Shown: one piece after another, positions 34,275-40,028 of the stretch
How the letters are laid out: each line of letters starts with the position of its first letter
Numbering within the stretch: position 1 is the first letter of the stretch
Origin: WHSV01 sp050694055
GTDB taxonomy: Bacteria > Actinomycetota > CADDZG01 > WHSQ01
Length of the DNA: 40,028 bases
Reading direction: 5' to 3'
NCBI GenBank assembly: GCA_050694055.1
Contig: JBOGWX010000073.1
Location: 1 to 40,028 of the forward strand
Program-made: the position numbers and the translations under genes
Notes under the pieces: generated by a model
Told to the model about the DNA's origin: nothing
The model's input: the letters and a program-made list of their open reading frames with translations, nothing else
Databases searched by the model: none

Positions 34275-34970
34275 CTACTTCTTGGAGGACTGAAAGTAGG
34301 GGTTGTCGCCGCTCGCGTGATCGGTAACGTCCACCACGTTGCTGATCTCCGAGACCGCGTCGGTGATCGCCACCTTGATGCCCTGGGTCAGGGTGACGCT
34401 CGCCATCGCGCAGCCCTGGCACCCACCCCCCAGTCGCAGAAAGGCGGTGTCGTCCTCGATCGCAACCAGCTCGGCGCGGCCCCCGTGCGACGCAATCGAA
34501 GGATTGATCTGATGCTCGATGATCTGGGCGACGCGCTGGGCCACGTCCCCGGAGAGATCGGGGGCCGGTCCGTCGATGGGCGGCGACGCCGGAGGGCCGC
34601 CGTTCGGGCGGCGAAAGAGACTGTCCTCACCGATCATGGGCCCCGCGGTTGTTTTCTTGGGAGGCTTGTTGGGGTTGTCGAGCACCCATCCCTTGAACTG
34701 CGGGTCATCACTCAGATCGATCTTCGCGCCCTGCACGGCCGGCGCCGAGGCGCGCGGGATCACTATCGAAAGGTCGTCGTGCCGCTGGACGACATCGCCG
34801 GGGGCCGCCTCGTCGATATGCATCAGAAACAGGTCGTAGAGGTACTGACCCCCGTCGTCGCCGTCGATCTCGAGCCACAGGGCCAGATTGCGCGCGTCCT
34901 CCTGGCCGGAACGCGCCTGCAGTACCGCCTCGCGCGCTCGTTGGGTGATGGTCACTACGGGCTCCGTCAT
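34275..34970 (-). CDS. NfuA-like iron-sulfur cluster carrier
   Basis: Protein of 231 residues. The N-terminal part (1-100) resembles the degenerate A-type domain of NfuA (VTITQRAREAVLQAR, LALWLEIDG) without cysteines. A proline-rich linker (120-138) leads to a NifU C-terminal domain with GGGCQGCAMA (Cys184, Cys187) and HQINPSIASHGGRAELV. It would hold a 4Fe-4S cluster between two subunits and hand it to target proteins. Divergent from the ATP-grasp gene, 93 bases apart. Confidence 0.88.
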   Translation of the reverse strand: MTEPVVTITQRAREAVLQARSGQEDARNLALWLEIDGDDGGQYLYDLFLMHIDEAAPGDVVQRHDDLSIVIPRASAPAVQGAKIDLSDDPQFKGWVLDNPNKPPKKTTAGPMIGEDSLFRRPNGGPPASPPIDGPAPDLSGDVAQRVAQIIEHQINPSIASHGGRAELVAIEDDTAFLRLGGGCQGCAMASVTLTQGIKVAITDAVSEISNVVDVTDHASGDNPYFQSSKK

Positions 34971-35063
34971 GCTTGCTACACCTGCTCTTGCTCGTATGCG
35001 GTTGGGTGGAGGTGCGGCGCCTCGCAGAATCGATTCGGCACCGACTGAGCCATCATAGGTCTC

Positions 35064-36287
35064 ATGCGCCGCGTCGTCCTCCTCATCCCGAGCGCCACCT
35101 ACAAGGCGACCGATTTCATGGCCGCCGCCACCCGTCTGGACCTGGAGCTCATCGTAGCCTCGGATCGCCGCTCGACGCTGCAGGCCGTCATGGGCGACCG
35201 AGCGCAGGTGGTGAGACTACACGCTCCCCTCGAGGCGGCAGAGCAACTCGTGGCGCTACACGAGCGGCTTGGATTCGATGCGGTGCTGGGCGTGGACGAC
35301 CAGGGCGTGCTGGCGGCCAGCCTGGTGGCCGAGCGAGTCGGGCTCCCCCATGCCTCGAGCTCCGCGGTCGCCGCCACCCGCGACAAGCATCAATTGAGGC
35401 TGCGGCTCGCCGACGCGGGCCTCGTCCAGCCCTCCTTCGCACTCACCACCGACGACGACCAGGTGGCCCTCGCCGTCGAGAAAATAGGCTTCCCGTGCGT
35501 GCTCAAGCCCCTGTCACTGTCGGCGAGCCGGGGCGTGATCCGGGCCGACACTCTCGCCGCGGCCGTCGCCGCCGCGCGGCGCATTCGACGCATCTCGAAA
35601 CAGTCCGAGGTGTTGGTCGAGGGCTATGTGAACGGCATCGAGGTCGCGGTCGAGGCCCTCGCCGGCGGTGGTGAGCTGCGCGTCCTGGCGCTGTTCGACA
35701 AACCCGATCCGCTGGAGGGCCCCTATTTCGAGGAGACCATCTACGTCACTCCCTCGAGACTCGATCCCCGGGCCCAGGACCGCATCGAGGCGGAACTGAG
35801 ACGGGCCGCGCACGCTCTGGGGTTGACGGAGGGACCGATCCACGCCGAGTTTCGCCTCGACGGTGAGGTGGCGGTCGCGCTCGAGATGGCCGCCCGCTCG
35901 ATCGGTGGACTCTGTGCGCGCGCCCTTCGCTTCGGCGCCGGGGTGAGCCTCGAGGAGCTGATCCTGCGTCACGCGCTCGGCCTGGGGCTCGACGACCTCG
36001 CTCTGAGGCGCGCGGCGTCGGGCGTGATGATGATTCCGATCCCCGCCGCCGGAACGCTCAGCGCGGTGCGCAACCTCTCCAACGCCCGGGCCGGGGAGGG
36101 AATCGAGGGCATCGAGATCACCGTCCCCCGGGGAGAGGCCGTGGTGCCGCTGCCCGAGGGCGACCGCTACCTGGGGTTCATCTTCGCCGCAGCCGACGAG
36201 CCGGCCGAGGTGGAGGACGCCCTCCGGCGAGCGCACGCGGCGCTCGACATCGAGATCGACACCTCACAGACGAACACCGGCCACTAG
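35064..36287 (+). CDS. ATP-grasp ligase-like enzyme
   Basis: Protein of 407 residues with an ATP-grasp fold. A Rossmann-like start (RRVVLLIPSATYKATDF) leads to ATRDKHQLRLRLADAGL, the ATP-lid GFPCVLKPLSLSASRGV, VEGYVNGIEVAVEAL, and the metal-site segment HAEFRLDGEVAVALEMAARSIGG. The C-terminus resembles the LAL_C2 domain of L-amino-acid ligases and related enzymes. It probably joins an acid to an amine, but the substrates are not evident. It starts a plus-strand group with an NfeD-like protein and flotillin. Confidence 0.82.
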   Translation: MRRVVLLIPSATYKATDFMAAATRLDLELIVASDRRSTLQAVMGDRAQVVRLHAPLEAAEQLVALHERLGFDAVLGVDDQGVLAASLVAERVGLPHASSSAVAATRDKHQLRLRLADAGLVQPSFALTTDDDQVALAVEKIGFPCVLKPLSLSASRGVIRADTLAAAVAAARRIRRISKQSEVLVEGYVNGIEVAVEALAGGGELRVLALFDKPDPLEGPYFEETIYVTPSRLDPRAQDRIEAELRRAAHALGLTEGPIHAEFRLDGEVAVALEMAARSIGGLCARALRFGAGVSLEELILRHALGLGLDDLALRRAASGVMMIPIPAAGTLSAVRNLSNARAGEGIEGIEITVPRGEAVVPLPEGDRYLGFIFAAADEPAEVEDALRRAHAALDIEIDTSQTNTGH

Positions 36288-36310
36288 ACGCCTTCGGTAT
36301 TGTTTGCCTC

Positions 36311-36841
36311 GTGAGCCTCGAGGCGGCGTATTGGTTGCTGTTGGGAGTGGGCTTGGTTTTGCTCGTCCTCGGTCTCGTCGTGGGCGACCTTTTCGACTTC
36401 CTGGACTTTCTCGACCTCGACCTCTTCGGTGGTGACTTCTCCGCCACCCCCGTGTTCTTCACCGCGATGTCGGCGTTCGGCGGAGGCGGCCTCATCGGCA
36501 TCAACCTCTTCGGCTTCGGTGCCGGAGCGTCGCTGCTGAGCGGCCTCCTCGCCGCGATCCTCCTTGGGGGACTGGCCGCCATGCTCTTCGTCGCGCTACG
36601 CCGGCAGGAGGCCGAGGACGGCTTCACCACCGAGAAGCTGCTCGGGGCGCGGGGCCGCTGCACCCTCGCCATTGGCCCGGGCAAGATGGGGCGCGTGTCC
36701 GTCGCGCACTCTGGGATGACGCGCTCTTTCTCCGCCACCAGCGCCGAGTCCATCGCCGATGGCGAGGACGTGGTCGTCACCGACGCGGTCGGCAACTCGC
36801 TGACGGTCGCGCGTGCCTCGACCGCACAGAGTCGGACTTGA
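36311..36841 (+). CDS. NfeD-like membrane protein
   Basis: Protein of 176 residues. Two hydrophobic regions (about 4-28 and 70-95, with a Gly/Phe-rich stretch between) precede a C-terminal beta-rich part (LLGARGRCTLAIGPGKMGRVSVAHSG ...) like the OB-type domain of NfeD. The start is GTG. The serine protease domain of long NfeD is missing. NfeD proteins usually pair with SPFH/flotillin proteins, and the flotillin gene follows 31 bases later. Confidence 0.72.
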   Translation: MSLEAAYWLLLGVGLVLLVLGLVVGDLFDFLDFLDLDLFGGDFSATPVFFTAMSAFGGGGLIGINLFGFGAGASLLSGLLAAILLGGLAAMLFVALRRQEAEDGFTTEKLLGARGRCTLAIGPGKMGRVSVAHSGMTRSFSATSAESIADGEDVVVTDAVGNSLTVARASTAQSRT

Positions 36842-36872
36842 ACATGCCGGAGCGCTCGATGGGAGGAAGCTC

Positions 36873-38267
36873 GTGGAAAATGTCCCGCTAGTCGTCGTCG
36901 CGCTCATTGCGCTCGTGGTGGTGGTGATCGCCTTCGCGGCGAGTCGCTACAAAGTGGCCAAGCCGAACGAGGCGCTGATCATCGCCGGCTCCAAACGCTC
37001 CATCGGCGGGGTCCGCGTCGTGGTGGGTGGCGGCGCCATCGTTTATCCCCTCGTCAACGTGGCGCGCTGGATCTCGCTGGAGACACGCTCGATCGCAGTG
37101 GCGCTACAGGGGGCGGTCAGCGTGCAGGGCGTCCCCGTCGCGGTCGAGGGCATCGTCAACGTCAAGATCGCAGACGACGAGGACTCGATCCGCCAGTCGG
37201 CGCAGCGCTTCCTCGACACCCAGGCGTCCATTCCCGAGATCGTGCGCAACGTCATGGAGGGCTCATTGCGCACGATCATCGGCCAGCTGTCGGTGGAGGA
37301 GTTGATCCGGGACCGAGAGGTCTTCGCGGCGCGCGTCCAGGAGGTTGCGAACGGCGACCTGCAGGGCACGGGGCTAGCCATCGACGTGTTCACCATTCAA
37401 TCGATCTCGGACACCGAGCATTACATCGAAAACCTGGGGCGCAAAGCGGCCGCCGAGGTCCGGCGCGATGCCGAGATCGCAGAAGCGGAGACACAACGCA
37501 ACTCGCGCGAGAAACAGGAGATCGCCCGGCAGGCAGTGCTCGACGCCGAGAAGGTCACGAGGCTCAAGGAGCAGGCGATTCAGCAGGAGATCGCGTCGGC
37601 CACCGCCAGGGCCGAGCAGGCGAAGCCGCTCGCCGATGCGGAAGCCCGCCAGGAGGTCGTGACCAAGGAGACGGAGGTGGCCGAGCTCGTCGCCCGGAGG
37701 CGCGACAAGGAGCTCGACGCGGAGATTCGGCGCACGGCGGACGCCGAACGATACGCCGCGGAGCAGGTAGCGGAGGCGGAGCGGTACGGCGTCAAGGCTG
37801 CGGCCGAGGCGGCGCGCGACCGAAGGCTGCTCGAGGCGGAGGCCGAACGCGCCAACCTCGAAGCCGTGGCGGCGGGCAAGGCCTACGAGCAGCGGGAGCT
37901 GGGCAGGGCGACCGCGGACGCTACCTTTGCGGTCGGCGACGCCGAGGCTCGGGCAATGGCCGAGAAGGCCGCTGCCTACAAGGACTATGAGGAGGCGGCC
38001 ACACTCGAGTTGCTCGTCTCGCGCCTGCCCGAGGTGGCCCGCGCCATCGCCGAACCGATCGGGAAGGTCAAGGACATCACGATCATCGACACCAACGGCG
38101 CCAGCAAGCTCACCCAGATCACCGCCGACACCGTGCGCCAGCTCGACTCGGTCCTCGAGTCGTTCACCGGCTCGTCGCTCAGCGAGATGATCGGCAGGCG
38201 GCTGTCCCAGGATCAGAGCGGTGACGGCGAGTCGAAGGCGCCTGCCGATTCGGACAAAAGTGGATGA
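36873..38267 (+). CDS. Flotillin-family (SPFH) membrane protein
   Basis: Protein of 464 residues. One N-terminal membrane segment (VPLVVVALIALVVVVIAFAA) is followed by the SPFH/Band 7 domain (about 25-200; KPNEALIIAGSKR ... VEGIVNVKIADDEDSI ... EGSLRTIIGQLSVEELIRDREVF) and a long Ala/Glu coiled coil (about 200-380). Flotillins form membrane rings that organise lipid domains. The GTG at 36873 has GGGAGGA five bases ahead. A weak hairpin follows the stop. Confidence 0.9.
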   Translation: MENVPLVVVALIALVVVVIAFAASRYKVAKPNEALIIAGSKRSIGGVRVVVGGGAIVYPLVNVARWISLETRSIAVALQGAVSVQGVPVAVEGIVNVKIADDEDSIRQSAQRFLDTQASIPEIVRNVMEGSLRTIIGQLSVEELIRDREVFAARVQEVANGDLQGTGLAIDVFTIQSISDTEHYIENLGRKAAAEVRRDAEIAEAETQRNSREKQEIARQAVLDAEKVTRLKEQAIQQEIASATARAEQAKPLADAEARQEVVTKETEVAELVARRRDKELDAEIRRTADAERYAAEQVAEAERYGVKAAAEAARDRRLLEAEAERANLEAVAAGKAYEQRELGRATADATFAVGDAEARAMAEKAAAYKDYEEAATLELLVSRLPEVARAIAEPIGKVKDITIIDTNGASKLTQITADTVRQLDSVLESFTGSSLSEMIGRRLSQDQSGDGESKAPADSDKSG

Positions 38268-38398
38268 CTCGTCCCCGAAACCGGGCTCGGCGCCGCTACG
38301 GTGCCTCTTGGTACTACACAACTCGTAGGGATTGACATAGCATCCCCCACACTCGCGTCGGAGTAGTCCGAGGCTGGAACCTACCCCAGGGGGGCAGT

Positions 38399-39604
38399 AT
38401 GAAGAACGCCAGATTCCTTGTCCTTATCTCACTGTTGAGCGCGCTTGCTCTCGTGGCGGCCGCCTGCGCCGGGGACGACGGCAATGGCGAGGACACCGCC
38501 GGCGACGGTGAGCAAATCGAGTGTGACTGGGCAATCGGGACCATGGGCGCGCTGTCGGGAGACTTCGCGTCCCTCGGCGGACCGATTCGCGACGGTGTCG
38601 CCTATGCGGTCGACCAGGCGAACGAGGCCGGCGAGGTGCCGTGCGAGCTGAGCCTGGTCGAGGAGGACAGCCAGGGCAACCCCGACCAGGCGCCGGCGCT
38701 GGCCCAGAGCCTCGTCGAGAACGAAGAGCTGGTCGCCGTAGCGGGGCCTTACTTCTCCGGTGAGACCCTCGCGGTGGGCGAGATCTTCAGCGAGTCGGGC
38801 GTGCTCATCTCGGGCACGGGAACGAACGAGACCATCGACGAGCAGGGCTACGAGACGTGGTTCCGCGCGGTCGCTCCCGACAACATCCAGGGCGAGGTCG
38901 CGGCAGCGTACATCTCCGAGAGCCTGGGCGGCGGCACGGTCGCCGTGATTCACGACAACCAGGACTACTCGAAGGGCCTGGCCGACTCGGTCCTGAGCAA
39001 CCTCGGAGACGCCGAGGGGCCGTTCATCATCAACCCGGAGGAGACCGACTACTCGTCCGTCGTCCAGCAGGTGCGCGACGTCGAGCCGGACATCGTCTAC
39101 TACGGCGGTTACACGCCGCAGGCCGGCCCGCTCCTCCAGCAGCTGACCGAGGCCGGAGTCGAGGCTCAGTTCCTCTCGGACGACGGAGCCAAGGACCCGT
39201 CCTTCGGTGAGCTGGCCGGAGAGTCTGCCCAGGGCGCCCAGGTGACGTGTCCCTGCACCGACCCGACCAAGCAGGAGAACGCGTCCGATTTCGTCGAGGG
39301 CATGGGCGCCGAGTACGGCGAGGACGCCCCCGGAACCTTTGCGGCCGACATGTTCGACGTCACCAACATCATCATCGAGGCACTGGGTGAGCTGAACGGC
39401 GACGAGGACATCGAGGAAGTGCGCGCACACGTCATCGAGTACTTCCAGAACGCCGAAGGCATCGAGGGTGTGGCCAAGAGCTACAGCTGGGAGGACAACG
39501 GCGAGTTCGTGGGCGGGCCCGAAGACATCTGGGTCTACGAGTGGGACAACGACGAGGGCGACTTCGTGTCACTCGGCCCGGCTTCGGACCTCATCGGTCA
39601 GTAG
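38399..39604 (+). CDS. Branched-chain amino acid-type ABC substrate-binding lipoprotein
   Basis: Lipoprotein of 401 residues in the LivJ/LivK (periplasmic-binding, Leu/Ile/Val) family. A lipobox VAAAC with Cys23 ends the signal peptide and an acidic linker follows. The family motifs GTMGALSGDFASLGGPIRDGVAYAVDQ, DSQGNPDQAPALAQSLV, VAGPYFSGETLA and YGGYTPQAGPLLQQLTEAG are clear. It captures an amino acid or similar solute outside the membrane. No permease or ATPase genes are in the window. A strong terminator follows directly. Confidence 0.92.
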   Translation: MKNARFLVLISLLSALALVAAACAGDDGNGEDTAGDGEQIECDWAIGTMGALSGDFASLGGPIRDGVAYAVDQANEAGEVPCELSLVEEDSQGNPDQAPALAQSLVENEELVAVAGPYFSGETLAVGEIFSESGVLISGTGTNETIDEQGYETWFRAVAPDNIQGEVAAAYISESLGGGTVAVIHDNQDYSKGLADSVLSNLGDAEGPFIINPEETDYSSVVQQVRDVEPDIVYYGGYTPQAGPLLQQLTEAGVEAQFLSDDGAKDPSFGELAGESAQGAQVTCPCTDPTKQENASDFVEGMGAEYGEDAPGTFAADMFDVTNIIIEALGELNGDEDIEEVRAHVIEYFQNAEGIEGVAKSYSWEDNGEFVGGPEDIWVYEWDNDEGDFVSLGPASDLIGQ

Positions 39605-39623
39605 CTCCCGACAGGACCGTGGC

Positions 39624-39651
39624 AGAGGGCCCCGGGAGTCCGGGGCCCTCT
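39624..39651 (+). terminator. Terminator after binding-protein gene
   Basis: AGAGGGCCCCGG and its complement form a perfect 12-bp stem with a GAGT loop, 20 bases past the stop codon, followed by the weakly T-rich TGCTTGGCTT. It suggests a monocistronic transcript for the binding protein. Confidence 0.7.
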
Positions 39652-39711
39652 TGCTTGGCTTCGTGACACGCATAGGGACCGAGCGCCGGCCGTCACCCCG
39701 GCAACGCCGGA

Positions 39712-40028
39712 TCAGCTACAGAAGGACAAAGAGCCGGACCCGGTCGCGCCCGAGACGCAGGTCAGCCCCTTCTTCACGGCGCTCTCCAACACGGTGCAGC
39801 CACCGGTCGAGATGGTGATGCAGTTGCCGGCTGCGGAGCCGCTCATGCCCAGGTCGCTACCGTCGGCCTTGTTGGCCGCCGGAACGATCGCACATCCCGG
39901 AGCCTGGCCCGGTGAGTCCTCGAACTCGTTATCGTCGCCCTCGAACTTGACGAAGTAGGTCACTCCGCCGCAGAGCACGTTCATCGCGACAAAGGACGGC
40001 CCGTCGAACGGCACGGGCGGTGGCGGGC
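39712..40028 (-). CDS. C-terminal part of an unknown, probably secreted protein
   Basis: The frame enters from the right edge, so the start is outside the window. The first visible residues are a proline run (PPPP) and then about 100 residues with several cysteines (LCGGV, GCAIV, NCITI, GCTVL, TCVSG, FCS at the end). The proline run looks like a linker. The many cysteines and the Gly/Ser content suggest an exported protein with disulfides. I do not recognise the family. Confidence 0.5.
   Translation of the reverse strand, partial: PPPPVPFDGPSFVAMNVLCGGVTYFVKFEGDDNEFEDSPGQAPGCAIVPAANKADGSDLGMSGSAAGNCITISTGGCTVLESAVKKGLTCVSGATGSGSLSFCS

Noticed and set aside
37374..38321. 315-residue minus-strand open frame
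   Set aside because: Shadow of the Ala/Glu-rich coiled coil of flotillin; Leu/Arg/Gly-rich with no recognisable domain.
38332..38360. TTGACA as the -35 box of the binding-protein gene
   Set aside because: No acceptable -10 box at 16-18 bases; a promoter surely exists here but this pairing is not supported.
38429..39430. 333-residue minus-strand open frame
   Set aside because: Antisense to the binding lipoprotein gene, which has a lipobox and family motifs.

Overview
The window is a high-GC, gene-dense bacterial segment that looks actinobacterial. Four things point that way: an arginine cluster in the order argC-J-B-D-R-G-H (the actinobacterial argCJBDFRGH order without argF), an F420/flavin-type PPOX protein, several apparently leaderless starts with TANNNT -10 boxes, and a 23S upstream sequence carrying the actinobacterial GCGAGCATC block. 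The exact lineage cannot be fixed from this sequence. No CRISPR array, phage, classical transposase or tRNA gene was seen.

Layout. 1-952 is the 5' part of a 23S rRNA gene on the minus strand. Protein genes, not 16S, lie upstream of it, so the rRNA genes appear unlinked here. 1312-3788 holds a secreted cupredoxin and a secreted LVIVD beta-propeller with an inserted PA domain. 3953-11156 is the arginine operon, driven from a leaderless promoter in front of argC. 11281-14739 has a CorC/CNNM transporter, peptide deformylase, an ACT-domain protein, a phosphoribosyltransferase and a PPOX protein. 14853-18221 is a MoxR AAA+ ATPase plus VWA protein pair. 18270-19161 has two small unknown genes. 19215-20289 is a single AbiEi/DUF559 nuclease-like gene bracketed by 40-bp inverted repeats (39/40 identical). 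20331-25244 is a three-subunit formate dehydrogenase whose catalytic subunit reads through an in-frame UGA as selenocysteine; a single-domain response regulator follows. 25688-29056 has an unknown acidic protein, a PfkB sugar kinase, a TerC transporter behind a yybP-ykoY-type manganese riboswitch, and a VapBC-type toxin-antitoxin pair. 29146-34195 is a minus-strand run: response regulator, histidine kinase, DUF4153-type membrane protein, YjbQ, UBP zinc finger and DUF4349 lipoprotein. 34275-38267 has an NfuA-like protein, an ATP-grasp enzyme, an NfeD-like protein and flotillin. 38399-39604 is a branched-chain amino-acid-type binding lipoprotein, and the window ends in a partial secreted-looking gene.

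The clearest working units are glutamate-to-arginine biosynthesis with its own ArgR, membrane-bound formate oxidation feeding a quinone-type membrane subunit, Mn-responsive export through TerC, and an envelope-linked two-component system. The least explained items are the inverted-repeat-bounded nuclease cassette, the promoter/terminator arrangement in front of the unlinked 23S gene, and the repeated ACTATTGGNNTAGT sites around the LVIVD gene promoter.
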